DNA of 64,000 nucleotides from Leuconostoc holzapfelii (GCF_012396485.1 NZ_JAAXPO010000007.1:1-64000), one strand, 5' to 3'. Shown: positions 24,943-33,239, counted from the stretch's first letter. The notes: generated by a model from the sequence alone, not told the origin. Program-made: numbers and translations.

Positions 24943-26103
24943 TTTGGCTTGCAGTGCCAACAGACGTTGACGCAACGCGTCATCATAAGCGGTGAGGTAA
25001 AGACCGTACTTGCCGCGTTTGATCAGGACGTTTAAGACATTGGCAATAAAGTCTTGGTATTGTGCTGCTGTGAATTGCATATCTTGGCGCTTTTTAAAAA
25101 TTTCCTTGTGGGAATATTTTTCTGGGATAATCGTCATTTTATCGGTTTTGGGATCATAACCAAAAGATGGCCCAATAATCATGCCGACATAGTTCAAATC
25201 AAAGCCTTGCAAGGTATAAATTGTGCCGACTTGGGTAATAGATGATTCGCGCTTCGCCCAGTGTGTGCGCTGTGGATCCCATTCATCCCATGGCAAGGAA
25301 AAGGTGTCCATTTCGACATTGTGGCGCCCATCAATGCGTGGAAAACCAGAAGTGGCCACGACACGGCTCAGGCCAACGGCTTGGTTTTGTGCTTTGATTT
25401 TCTCATAGAGTTCACCGGCAGTGGCAAACACTTCAAATTCAAACGGACTATCATTTGGGAACGGGGTTAGTGGCTGTTGGGCCGTCAGGCGATCCAGCCA
25501 GTCCACTTGTGCCGGGCTAGCCACCATCCGATACTGGAAATCTAGATCAAATTGACGATGAGGGTGTTGGCTGATCGTTTTGCGTAGTAAGTCATGTGAC
25601 CAATACATTTTGGATTGGAAGACTTGATTGAAATCGTAGACAACGACAACAACTTTGGCAAGGTTCATCAGATCAGTTAACTGATTGTTACCGCGGTAAT
25701 GCGCGTATGGTTCAGATTTTGAGTAGAGAAGATGCGCTTCATCAACAAAAATCACATCATATTGGCGATGATTTTTCTGAGCGTCGTTGATTAGTGCCGT
25801 GGGCCGGCGGATGGCTTTGGGATTCAGGCCGGGGAATGCTTTGGCCATATCTTGGTACGCCTTATATAATTCGGGATGGTTGACAACAAGGGCGGTTTTA
25901 AATCGCTTGTCTGTCATGTATTGTTTCACCAATTGCATCAGCACCACGGATTTACCAGTCCCAGCGGCGCCTTGTATAACCGCTACGGCATGGTCTTTTT
26001 TGTCTAGGTGTTGTGCAATGTAAGTGTTCATGTCGGCAATGACATGTTGTTGCTCATCAGAAAGGTTATCAATCAGAAATTGTTCTTTTAATATTTTATT
26101 CAT
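24940..26103 (-). CDS. DUF2075 family ATPase, superfamily 1 helicase-like
   Basis: A 387-residue cytoplasmic P-loop protein. Motif I is VIQGAAGTGKSVV (Walker A), motif II is VIFVDEAHLL (Walker B), then VVYDFNQVFQ and LDFQYRM (motifs III/IV), TIYTLQGFDLNYVGMIIG (motif V) and RGKYGLYLTAYDD (motif VI with its Arg). The order matches SF1 enzymes and the DUF2075 family. No nuclease or DNA-binding domain is attached. The family occurs both in housekeeping contexts and in defence islands. Nothing else here supports a defence role. The gene stands alone. Confidence 0.88.
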   Translation of the reverse strand: MNKILKEQFLIDNLSDEQQHVIADMNTYIAQHLDKKDHAVAVIQGAAGTGKSVVLMQLVKQYMTDKRFKTALVVNHPELYKAYQDMAKAFPGLNPKAIRRPTALINDAQKNHRQYDVIFVDEAHLLYSKSEPYAHYRGNNQLTDLMNLAKVVVVVYDFNQVFQSKMYWSHDLLRKTISQHPHRQFDLDFQYRMVASPAQVDWLDRLTAQQPLTPFPNDSPFEFEVFATAGELYEKIKAQNQAVGLSRVVATSGFPRIDGRHNVEMDTFSLPWDEWDPQRTHWAKRESSITQVGTIYTLQGFDLNYVGMIIGPSFGYDPKTDKMTIIPEKYSHKEIFKKRQDMQFTAAQYQDFIANVLNVLIKRGKYGLYLTAYDDALRQRLLALQAK

Positions 26104-26174
26104 GTTTTCGGCTCCAATGCCCCTTATTATACTATAGTTGGCTTTCTTGGTGCGATGGCCGCATTAAAATTGTG

Positions 26175-26190
26175 TATAATATAAGTTATG
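26175..26190 (+). promoter_or_regulatory. -10 element directly before the GT8 start codon
   Basis: TATAAT at 26175-26180 would start transcription at about 26187-26188, that is on the A of ATG 26188. No ribosome binding site is present. This suggests a leaderless mRNA. Confidence 0.5.
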
Positions 26191-27051
26191 AATAGAGATA
26201 ATTTGGGACAAAATCGCCTCACGGGAGAGTCAATCAATGTTCTAGTGACGGTAGATGCTAACTACATTAAACCGTTAAAAGTACTGTTATTTTCACTTCA
26301 ACAAAACAATCGTCAGCAGGCTTTTGATATTTGGTTGTTGCATGCTGGCATTACGGATGAAGCATTATCGGCACTGGCTAATTTTGTTGCGCAGTTGGGG
26401 TTTACATTACATGTGATAAAAGTTGACATGACGTTATGGGATGCTGCGCCAACGTTCAAACAATACCCACCAGAAATGTATTTCCGCCTACTTTGTGGCG
26501 CCTATTTACCAGCAACGCTCAAACGGGTCATCTATCTTGATCCAGATATTTTGGTCATTAACCCCATTAAACCGTTATATGATTTACCATTAAACACACA
26601 TATGATGGCTGCGGCAAGTCATATGGGATTGACCGGCATTACGCAAACGATTAATCACGTGCGTTTAGGCACGAAACAGGCTTATTTTAATTCAGGTGTG
26701 ATGTTGATGGATCTTGACAAAATGCGAGCGCGTATCCACTTAACAGATATTTTGGATGTCATTACGAAACGGGGCAAAGAATTAATTTTACCCGACCAAG
26801 ATATTTTAAATTTCTTATACGGGGAGGAAATTTTGCCGTTACCTGAAGAGATTTGGAATTATGATACCCGCGATAACATCGTCCACTTTGCTAAAAGTCT
26901 TGGCGAGGTCGATATGCAATGGGTGATTAAAAATACAGTAATTTTGCATTTTTGTGGCCGACCAAAACCTTGGGAAAAAGGTGGCATGAATCGCTACGCA
27001 GTGCTTTATCAGCATTATGAACAGTTACTTTATCACGCCTTTGGTGATTAA
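26188..27051 (+). CDS. Glycosyltransferase family 8
   Basis: A 287-residue GT-A fold enzyme that transfers a sugar from UDP-glucose or UDP-galactose with retention, probably to a glycolipid or wall polymer. INVLVTVDANYIKPLKVLLFSL begins the Rossmann core (about residue 17), YLDPDILV contains the DxD metal site, and VILHFCGRPKPWEKG is the C-terminal GT8 motif. There is no membrane anchor. The start codon is uncertain: ATG 26188 has no Shine-Dalgarno site and homologues usually begin close to INVLVTV. It stands alone with a terminator behind it. Confidence 0.9.
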   Translation: MNRDNLGQNRLTGESINVLVTVDANYIKPLKVLLFSLQQNNRQQAFDIWLLHAGITDEALSALANFVAQLGFTLHVIKVDMTLWDAAPTFKQYPPEMYFRLLCGAYLPATLKRVIYLDPDILVINPIKPLYDLPLNTHMMAAASHMGLTGITQTINHVRLGTKQAYFNSGVMLMDLDKMRARIHLTDILDVITKRGKELILPDQDILNFLYGEEILPLPEEIWNYDTRDNIVHFAKSLGEVDMQWVIKNTVILHFCGRPKPWEKGGMNRYAVLYQHYEQLLYHAFGD

Positions 27052-27089
27052 AAAACAGCCGCTTGACGTTTCGTCAAGCGGCTGTTTTT
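27051..27089. terminator. Bidirectional terminator between GT8 and a small minus-strand gene
   Basis: AAAAACAGCCGCTTGACG / CGTCAAGCGGCTGTTTTT with a TTT loop, one of the longest perfect stems in the window. Confidence 0.93.
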
Positions 27090-27297
27090 ATGCAGACCAT
27101 TCATTTGTCTGAAAATCAGTCAAAATTCGGTCAAATTCAACTATTTGTGCATCGTTAGGGAGATGATGGGCGTGTCGGAAGTCCTCCCAAAGCTGCTGAA
27201 CACGTGCAGGGACATGCTCTAATGCCGTATCTCCTGTCGCTTGGCCGTAAACGTCGCGACTCCATTCAGTGCTAATATTGTATTCCAGTCCAGTCAT
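27088..27297 (-). CDS. Small hypothetical protein (69 aa)
   Basis: I do not recognise it. The likely start is the ATG at 27297, giving a soluble acidic protein beginning MTGLEYNISTEWSRDVYG and containing ARVQQLWEDFRHAHHLP. GAAG lies before the start. An upstream in-frame extension to 27390 would add a hydrophobic stretch and is less likely. It converges on the GT8 gene and shares its terminator, which supports it being real. The region from 27298 to 27480 is A/T-rich and otherwise empty. Confidence 0.55.
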   Translation of the reverse strand: MTGLEYNISTEWSRDVYGQATGDTALEHVPARVQQLWEDFRHAHHLPNDAQIVEFDRILTDFQTNEWSA

Positions 27298-27480
27298 ATC
27301 TTCAATACCCTTAGTGTTAAAATTTGTTAGATATATAATATAACATATAAAATTTGACACGCCTATTTTTTTGCTTCCTAAAAGTAACATTTTAATAAAG
27401 TGGTCTCATATTCAAATCGTAATATCATTTTTAAAAGCGTGTTCGATGTAAATTCACGTCAAAGATAATAATATAAACAC

Positions 27481-27509
27481 TTGAAATTATTATATCATGA
27501 GATTATAAT
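27481..27509 (+). promoter_or_regulatory. Promoter of the OppA-like gene
   Basis: TTGAAA (27481-27486), 17-bp spacer, TATAAT (27504-27509): a near-consensus vegetative promoter. Confidence 0.82.
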
Positions 27510-27542
27510 GAGATTTATCAAAAATAATAATGGGTGAAGCAA

Positions 27543-29177
27543 ATGAAGAATTGGCAAAAATATGCGGCTGGTGGCGCAGTGGTCGTCGTCGCGTTAGTTG
27601 GTACACGGGCAGCAGGACTTTGGGGTAACTCACAAGGCGGCAATCATCAGGTGTTACATTTTTCACTACCGACGCCATTAAATGGGTTGGACACAGCAAC
27701 AATCACGGATGAGTATTCGATGGATATTGCTGGTAATGCAGGGGAAGGGTTGATGCGCGCCGATAAGAACGGCACACCACAACCTGCCCAAGCGCAATCA
27801 GTCAAAGCGTCAGCAGATGGTAAAACATGGACCATTACGTTACGCCCTAATTTAAAGTGGTCAGATGGGTCAAAGCTGACAGCAGCAGATTTTGTTTATG
27901 GTTGGCAGCGTGCTAACGATCCTGCCACGAAGTCTGAATATGCCTATCTGTACAGTGGCATTAAAAATGCTGACAAAATTCAAGCTGGGCAAGCGGATAA
28001 AAAAACACTCGGCATCACCGCTAAAGGTAATGTTTTGACGGTCACATTAGAAAAGCCAATGCCACAATTTGAAAGTTTGCTGACTTTCCCGACTTTCTTC
28101 CCGCAACAGGAAAAGTTTGTGACTAAGCAGGGGAAAGGATTTGCGACGACGTCTGCTAAGTCGCTTTACAATGGGCCTTACAAATTTGAAGGTTGGCAAG
28201 GGACGAATAACGAATTTAAGTTAGTTAAAAATGATAATTATTGGGATGCCAAGCATGTCAAGACACCAGAAATTGATTTCCAAGTGATTCAAAAGCCTGA
28301 AGTTGCCGTTCAAATGTATAAGACTGGGAAATTAGATGCGGCTTTAGTCAATACACCCCAACTGGCCCAAGCGAATAAAGGGAATAAAGGCTACCGCGTA
28401 ACGCCTCAAGCGACAACGGTCTACTTAGCTTATAACCAATCTGGCAGTGTGAAAGCTTTGACCAATGATAAAATTCGACAAGCGTTGAATTTGGCAACTA
28501 ATCGGCCAGAGTTAAACGCTCAGGTCTTGTCTGGGACGTCAACATCTGCCACAACCTTTACGCCAAAAGGCTTAAGTCAAGCCAATGGTGAAGATTTTGC
28601 AACTTATGCGAAGCAAGATTATAGCTATGATCCGACCAAAGCCCAGGCCTTGTTTAAAGCAGGGTTGGCAGAAATTGGTGCAACGTCGGTCACACTGGAA
28701 ATTGAAGCTGATACGGATCGTGTGGCCAATGCCAAAGATGTTGTGAATTATTTGCAAGGCCAATGGAGTAAGGTATTACCCGGCTTGAAGGTGACGGAAA
28801 AGTTCGTGCCGTTTAAGCAGCGTTTGCAAGATGGGACGAACAAAAATTTCCAAATTATGCTGACACAATGGGGTGCCGATTATGCTGAACCAACGACTTT
28901 CTTAGATTTGGCAGCGACAGACAATCCTAACAACTATAACCACAATAGTACCCCAGCTTACGATGCCTTATTGGCAAAGGCTACCGGGGTTGACGCGACA
29001 AATGATTCGCAACGCGCAGTTGACGAACAAGGCATGGAGAAAATTATCCATGAACAGGCCTTGCTCAACCCGCTTTATTATCAAGCGCAACCTGAGCTGG
29101 TCAATCCACAGATTTCTGGTTTCTATCACCATGCTGTGGGTGTCCCACTTGATTTTAAAACAGCCGTGCGTCAATAA
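27543..29177 (+). CDS. OppA-like peptide-binding protein without a lipobox
   Basis: Extracellular solute-binding protein of family 5, which delivers oligopeptides to an Opp ABC transporter. Class motifs include YNGPYKFEGWQGTNNEFKLVKNDNYWDAK (around residues 210-235) and LTAADFVYGWQRANDP. The N-terminus KNWQKYAAGGAVVVVALVGTRAAG is hydrophobic, but neither the signal nor the rest of the protein contains a cysteine, so it cannot be a classical lipoprotein. It may stay anchored by an uncleaved helix. No oppBCDF genes adjoin it. ATG 27543 or GTG 27534 could be the start. Confidence 0.9.
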   Translation: MKNWQKYAAGGAVVVVALVGTRAAGLWGNSQGGNHQVLHFSLPTPLNGLDTATITDEYSMDIAGNAGEGLMRADKNGTPQPAQAQSVKASADGKTWTITLRPNLKWSDGSKLTAADFVYGWQRANDPATKSEYAYLYSGIKNADKIQAGQADKKTLGITAKGNVLTVTLEKPMPQFESLLTFPTFFPQQEKFVTKQGKGFATTSAKSLYNGPYKFEGWQGTNNEFKLVKNDNYWDAKHVKTPEIDFQVIQKPEVAVQMYKTGKLDAALVNTPQLAQANKGNKGYRVTPQATTVYLAYNQSGSVKALTNDKIRQALNLATNRPELNAQVLSGTSTSATTFTPKGLSQANGEDFATYAKQDYSYDPTKAQALFKAGLAEIGATSVTLEIEADTDRVANAKDVVNYLQGQWSKVLPGLKVTEKFVPFKQRLQDGTNKNFQIMLTQWGADYAEPTTFLDLAATDNPNNYNHNSTPAYDALLAKATGVDATNDSQRAVDEQGMEKIIHEQALLNPLYYQAQPELVNPQISGFYHHAVGVPLDFKTAVRQ

Positions 29178-29179
29178 AC

Positions 29180-29217
29180 GAAAAGCACAAGTTGCCTTGG
29201 CAACTTGTGCTTTTTTT
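29180..29217 (+). terminator. Terminator of the OppA-like gene
   Basis: AGCACAAGTTGCC / GGCAACTTGTGCT hairpin with a TT loop and seven T. Confidence 0.93.
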
Positions 29218-29222
29218 AGGAT

Positions 29223-29359
29223 AAAAAAGGCCGTGCCTAACCAAATGTTTGGTGGCACGGCTGCTGCAATCAAATTGACCGCTTTTCCTTTAAGCGGCCA
29301 AAACGATTGAGCGATACTGTGTTGCATGACTCAAAAGTTATGACCCCCTTTCCTAGATT
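29223..29359 (-). ncRNA. Candidate small RNA on the minus strand
   Basis: The hairpin GGCCGTGCC / GGCACGGC (29229-29261) is followed by a U-tract only when read on the minus strand, so it is a minus-strand terminator. Upstream on that strand are TTGATT (29394-29389), a 17-bp spacer and TAAACT (29371-29366), predicting an RNA of about 136 nt from near 29359. It contains an internal arm CAATC/GATTG enclosing CCGCTT/AAGCGG. No gene on the minus strand reaches this terminator. It ends tail to tail with the OppA-like gene. Confidence 0.5.
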
Positions 29360-29416
29360 GACTACAGTTTACAACCTCGTTGGGTAAAAATCAAGGCCTT
29401 TGCTCGGAGGGGATTT

Positions 29417-29425
29417 TGTTATAAT
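29417..29425 (+). promoter_or_regulatory. Extended -10 promoter of the nucleoside hydrolase gene
   Basis: TGTTATAAT at 29417-29425. The -35 region is weak, as is common for extended -10 promoters. Start near 29432. Confidence 0.65.
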
Positions 29426-29455
29426 GGGGGTAACAACAGAAGATGGAGGTAAAGC

Positions 29456-29488
29456 GTGGCAACCACGTTCAGGACAGATGACAAATAG
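29456..29488 (+). CDS. Possible 10-codon leader ORF overlapping the next start
   Basis: GTG at 29456 is preceded by GGAGG (29445-29449) at ideal spacing and would encode MATTFRTDDK. The stop TAG (29486-29488) lies past ATG 29478 of the nucleoside hydrolase. No start codon in the hydrolase frame is served by this strong site. It may exist for translational coupling. Low confidence that the peptide itself matters. Confidence 0.35.
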   Translation: MATTFRTDDK

Positions 29489-30431
29489 CATACCAGTAAT
29501 TTTAGATACCGATCCAGGGATAGATGATGCGGCCGCAATATCGGTTTTACTCACAGATCCGCGTTTTGACGTGCGGCTTATTACCACCGTTGCCGGTAAC
29601 GTGTCTGTGGCAAAAACAACCAAAAATGTGTTGAAATTAACACATTTCTTTCAACGTGCTGATGTTGCCGTGGCACGCGGTGCCGAGAAACCGTTAATTA
29701 AACCCTATCAAGATGCTGCAAATATCCATGGCGCAAGCGGCATGGCCGGATATGATTTTGCTGAGCCAACGACACAAATCATTCAAAAACCAGCGGTTGA
29801 AGCAATGCGTGACACATTGTTAGCAAGTCAAGAGAAGTTAACGGTGGTGGCAGTGGGAGCCTACACGAATTTAGCCATGCTCTTGCAACATTACCCTGAA
29901 GTGCAAGCTAAGATTGACCGCGTTGTGGTGATGGGCGGTAGTCTATCGGGTGGCAACATGACTTCTGTAGCTGAATTTAATGTCTTTACAGATCCCGATG
30001 CGGCCAAAATTGTTTTTGAAAGTGGGCTAGATATTACGATGATTGGCCTAGATGTAACGCTGAAAGCCTTGTTAACGGCAGAATCCATGGTGACCTTGTC
30101 GCAGATGAATTTGACGGGTGAGATGCTGACCGGGTTGTTTCGAGCTTATGGTGATGGGTCTATGCAAGCGGGCAAGCCGATGCATGATGTGAACACGCTA
30201 TTTTATTTATTGTCACCAGAAAAGTACACAATTAAGGATTATTGGGTGGACGTTGTGACCACTGGACCGGCCATTGGTGCGACCGTTGCTGATATTCATG
30301 CCAAAACGCATCAACAGACAAATATTCATGTTGCAACTGCGATTGATGCAGCGGCGTTTAATGCGTGGTTTTTATTAGAAATTGCCAAAATTCAAGACGC
30401 GGCGATAGCCCCCGGTAAGCTTGAAAATTAG
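29478..30431 (+). CDS. Inosine-uridine preferring nucleoside hydrolase
   Basis: Hydrolyses the N-glycosidic bond of ribonucleosides to free base and ribose for salvage. IPVILDTDPGIDDAAAI is the calcium-binding signature with its Asp cluster. VVMGGSLSGGNMTSVAEFNVFTDPDAAKIV and the catalytic His in KPMHDVNTLFYLL (about residue 237) are present. The 317-aa length is typical. ATG 29478 is chosen by homology. AGGA is only 3 nt upstream, and an overlapping short ORF has the better ribosome binding site. Confidence 0.92.
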   Translation: MTNSIPVILDTDPGIDDAAAISVLLTDPRFDVRLITTVAGNVSVAKTTKNVLKLTHFFQRADVAVARGAEKPLIKPYQDAANIHGASGMAGYDFAEPTTQIIQKPAVEAMRDTLLASQEKLTVVAVGAYTNLAMLLQHYPEVQAKIDRVVVMGGSLSGGNMTSVAEFNVFTDPDAAKIVFESGLDITMIGLDVTLKALLTAESMVTLSQMNLTGEMLTGLFRAYGDGSMQAGKPMHDVNTLFYLLSPEKYTIKDYWVDVVTTGPAIGATVADIHAKTHQQTNIHVATAIDAAAFNAWFLLEIAKIQDAAIAPGKLEN

Positions 30432-30507
30432 GCTTTTTTCAGGTATTCTAGTATTAGTTGTAATTGGCGCTTTTCGTGCTGCAAAAACTTGAAAATGGAG
30501 TAAGAAA

Positions 30508-31227
30508 TTGACAGTCGATGAGTTTATTTCAGCCTTGAAAAACGCTGGTATGACATTAACCGAAAAACAGATTCAGCAATTTGAACAATACTATGCCCTC
30601 TTGGTGGCTACCAATGAACATGTCAACCTCACGGCCATTACGGAAAAAAATGATGTTTACTTAAAACATTTCTATGATTCCTTGACTGTGGCGCAGTATG
30701 AGACAGCCTTACAAGATTCGCACGGGACATTGATTGATGTTGGGACAGGGGCTGGGTTCCCATCATTACCACTTAAAATTGCCTACCCGAATTTAAACAT
30801 CACAATGGTTGACGCCCTTAAAAAGCGTGTTAACTTCTTGCAAGAAGTTGTCACAACCTTGGGTTTGTCAGGCGTGACGATTGTGCATGGTCGGGCGGAA
30901 GATATCGGTCAAGACCCAAAGTATCGTGAACAGTTTGACTTTGCGACCGCGCGTGCCGTGGCGAGAACGAGTGTCTTGGCAGAATATACGCTACCTTTTG
31001 TCAAAATTGGGGGCGAATTTCTCGTCATGAAAGGGGCTGCTGCCGAACAAGAATTAGCAGATGGCCAGCAAGCCTTAGCCACATTGGGCGGGCAGTTGCG
31101 TGACGCTTACGAATTTACTTTGCCAAACGGCGATACACGTTTTGTACAAATTGTCGCAAAAACTAAAAAAACACCAAAAAAGTATCCAAGACAAGCGGGT
31201 ACCCCAAGTAAAAAGCCGATTGGATAA
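30508..31227 (+). CDS. rsmG: 16S rRNA (guanine527-N7)-methyltransferase
   Basis: Methylates G527 in the 530 loop of 16S rRNA; loss gives low-level streptomycin resistance in other bacteria. The SAM-binding motif is LIDVGTGAGFPSLPLKI (about residues 72-88), preceded by LTAITEKNDVYLKHFYDSL, the family hallmark. ATARAVARTSVLAEYTLP follows. The length of 239 aa is typical. TTG 30508 is the start: TGGAG lies 7 nt upstream and no in-frame ATG is better. It leads into parA, the usual order near the chromosome origin. Confidence 0.96.
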   Translation: MTVDEFISALKNAGMTLTEKQIQQFEQYYALLVATNEHVNLTAITEKNDVYLKHFYDSLTVAQYETALQDSHGTLIDVGTGAGFPSLPLKIAYPNLNITMVDALKKRVNFLQEVVTTLGLSGVTIVHGRAEDIGQDPKYREQFDFATARAVARTSVLAEYTLPFVKIGGEFLVMKGAAAEQELADGQQALATLGGQLRDAYEFTLPNGDTRFVQIVAKTKKTPKKYPRQAGTPSKKPIG

Positions 31228-31309
31228 GCTTGGAAAGACTACTCTGGCGCCTTTGCGTGCCAATAGAACACGCACAGATGTGTGGTAACAGAAAGGACGT
31301 CAAAACCAA

Positions 31310-32071
31310 ATGGCACAAATAATTGCATTAGCCAACCAAAAAGGTGGCGTCGGTAAAACAACGACCAGTGTTAACCTGGGGGCAGCCTTGGCGCAAGCAG
31401 GACAACGTGTCTTACTTGTAGATATCGATGCGCAAGGCAATGCCACGAGTGGGTCTGGCATTGATAAATCTGAACTTGAACGCGATAGTTATGATGTCAT
31501 TGTGGACAATGTGGCTTTGCGTGATGTGATTGTGCCAACAGACAATTATGACTTGGTGCCGGCAACGATCCAACTTTCCGGCGCGGAAATCGAACTAGCC
31601 GATAAAGATGCACGCGAGTATCGTTTAAAGACGGCGTTAGCCACAGTCAATGATGACTATGATTTTATTTTAATTGATAATCCACCGGCTTTAGGCTTAC
31701 TAACAGTTAACGCCTTCACAGCAGCTGATGCGATTTTGATCCCCGTACAAACAGAATTTTATGCGCTAGAAGGTTTGGGCCAATTATTAAATACGATTGA
31801 GTTGGTACGACAACAGTTTAACGCCGAATTAGATATCGCAGGCATTCTGTTGACCATGTATGATGGTCGGACGAATTTGGCCAAACAAGTCGCTGAAGAA
31901 GTACGCCAGTACTTTGGGGACAAGGTGTATGACACAGTGATTCCGCGCACAGTACGATTGAGTGAAGCGCCATCTTATGGCCAAGCAATTATTGATTTTG
32001 ATCCACGTTCAGTTGGTGCACAAGTCTATACAGAATTGGCACAGGAGGTCTTGAAGCAATATGGCAACTAA
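31310..32071 (+). CDS. parA: Chromosome partitioning ATPase ParA/Soj
   Basis: A 253-aa DNA-binding ATPase that works with ParB in chromosome segregation and initiation control. ALANQKGGVGKTTTSVNLGAAL is the deviant Walker A motif, VDIDAQGNATSG is A', and FILIDNPPALGLLTVNA is Walker B. There is no N-terminal helix-turn-helix, so it is the short chromosomal (Soj) type. AGAAAGGA precedes ATG 31310. It overlaps parB by 11 bp. Confidence 0.96.
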   Translation: MAQIIALANQKGGVGKTTTSVNLGAALAQAGQRVLLVDIDAQGNATSGSGIDKSELERDSYDVIVDNVALRDVIVPTDNYDLVPATIQLSGAEIELADKDAREYRLKTALATVNDDYDFILIDNPPALGLLTVNAFTAADAILIPVQTEFYALEGLGQLLNTIELVRQQFNAELDIAGILLTMYDGRTNLAKQVAEEVRQYFGDKVYDTVIPRTVRLSEAPSYGQAIIDFDPRSVGAQVYTELAQEVLKQYGN

Positions 32072-32960
32072 AAAAGGTGGGCTTGGTAAAGGGCTAGGTG
32101 GCTTGTTTAATGCAAACAATGTGACAGAGGAAGCCTTAGAGCATACAAAGTCAGTGACAAAAAAGGCACGTGACACAGAACAGGTTGAAAAATTGTTGTT
32201 AGACCAGATTGTTGCTAACCCATTTCAACCACGCCATCATTTCGATGAAGAAAAGCTAAATGAACTGGCAAAGTCGATTCAGTCTTCTGGGGTTTTAACG
32301 CCGATTATCGTCCGCCGTGCAGGTCAACAATACCAAATTATTGCGGGTGAACGGCGGGTGCGTGCCTCAAAATTGGCCGGACTAACGACAATTAGTGCGA
32401 TTGTGCGGACAGTTGATGATGACACAATGGCCGCAGTGGCTCTTATTGAGAACTTGCAGCGAGATGATTTGGATGCTATCGAAGAAGCACAAGCTTATCA
32501 AGCGTTGATGGCTCAACTGCAATTGACGCAAGCTCAACTGGCTGAAAAAGTGGGTAAAGAACGGACAACTGTGGCCAATGCCGTGCGATTGTTGAAATTG
32601 CCAACAGCGGTACAAAATCTTGTGCAAGCTGGCGAGCTGACGATGGGACATGCCCGTGCTATTTTAGGCTTAAAGTCCGCGCGACAAATTGAAAAGGTTG
32701 CCGCTTTGGTGGTGACGCGCCAGTTAAGTGTTCGTCAAGTAGAAGCTTTGGTCAAGCAGATGAATGCTGGTGAGACCGAAAAGCCGCAAAAAGTGGTATC
32801 ACCGTACGTCACGGCGATTGCTTCACAATTAGAAGAAAAATTTGGGACGAAAGTCAAAGTGAATGCTGGGGCCAAGGGTCAGGGTAAAATTGAGATTAAT
32901 TATGTCTCAAATGATGATTTGAGTCGTATCTTAGATTTGTTAGAGATTGAGGTCGAGTAA
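32061..32960 (+). CDS. parB: Chromosome partitioning protein ParB/Spo0J
   Basis: Binds parS centromere sites and spreads by CTP-dependent clamping. The N-terminus KKGGLGKGLGGLF is the ParA-stimulating peptide. NPFQPRHHFDEEKLNELAKSI, then ITAGERRVRASKLAG-type GERR motif (CTP-binding), VALIENLQRDDLDAIEEA and a helix-turn-helix near TQAQLAEKVGKERTTVANAVRLL follow in order. The 299-aa length is normal. AGGAGG precedes ATG 32061 inside parA. I found no convincing parS site in the window. Confidence 0.95.
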   Translation: MATKKGGLGKGLGGLFNANNVTEEALEHTKSVTKKARDTEQVEKLLLDQIVANPFQPRHHFDEEKLNELAKSIQSSGVLTPIIVRRAGQQYQIIAGERRVRASKLAGLTTISAIVRTVDDDTMAAVALIENLQRDDLDAIEEAQAYQALMAQLQLTQAQLAEKVGKERTTVANAVRLLKLPTAVQNLVQAGELTMGHARAILGLKSARQIEKVAALVVTRQLSVRQVEALVKQMNAGETEKPQKVVSPYVTAIASQLEEKFGTKVKVNAGAKGQGKIEINYVSNDDLSRILDLLEIEVE

Positions 32961-32961
32961 G

Positions 32962-33168
32962 ATGGTGTTACCATTGGACTACAACTTAAACGATATTGTT
33001 GAAATGAAAAAGCCGCATGCTTGCGGGGCCAATGCATGGCAAATTACGCGTGTTGGGGCCGATATTAAGTTAAGCTGCACGCAATGTGGTCGTGGAATCA
33101 TGATGTCGCGTTTTGATTTCAATAAGCGGCTCAAGAAAATTTTACGTTCAGCAGATGCTGAGTCGTAA
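32962..33168 (+). CDS. DUF951 small zinc-ribbon-like protein
   Basis: A 68-aa protein between parB and ychF, where DUF951 genes are conserved in Bacillota. KPHACGANAW and then CTQCGRGIMM give a His/Cys plus CxxC arrangement that could bind zinc. DYNLNDIVEMKKPH is the typical N-terminus. Its function is not known. ATG 32962 starts 1 nt after the parB stop, so coupled translation is likely. Confidence 0.9.
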   Translation: MVLPLDYNLNDIVEMKKPHACGANAWQITRVGADIKLSCTQCGRGIMMSRFDFNKRLKKILRSADAES

Positions 33169-33191
33169 TTGGTTTGATTAAGAAAGGAAAC

Positions 33192-33236
33192 GTGCTCCAA
33201 AAATTGCGCCTGAGCGCAATTTTTGTCACATACTAA
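33192..33236 (+). CDS. Possible 14-codon leader ORF before ychF
   Basis: GTG 33192 has AAAGGAAA just upstream and encodes MLQKLRLSAIFVTY, ending 3 nt before the ychF ATG. ychF has no ribosome binding site of its own. The hairpin AAAATTGCGC / GCGCAATTTT (33200-33224) is inside this ORF. If real, translation of the short ORF would both open the hairpin and deliver ribosomes to ychF. The hairpin with its T-run could instead be a plain terminator. Confidence 0.35.
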   Translation: MLQKLRLSAIFVTY

Positions 33237-33239
33237 AAC

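Noticed and set aside
28968-29327. Minus-strand ORF of 119 codons across the OppA-like terminator
   Set aside because: It reads through two terminator hairpins and into the antisense of a real gene, and its ATG has no well-placed ribosome binding site. The region is better explained by a minus-strand terminator and RNA.
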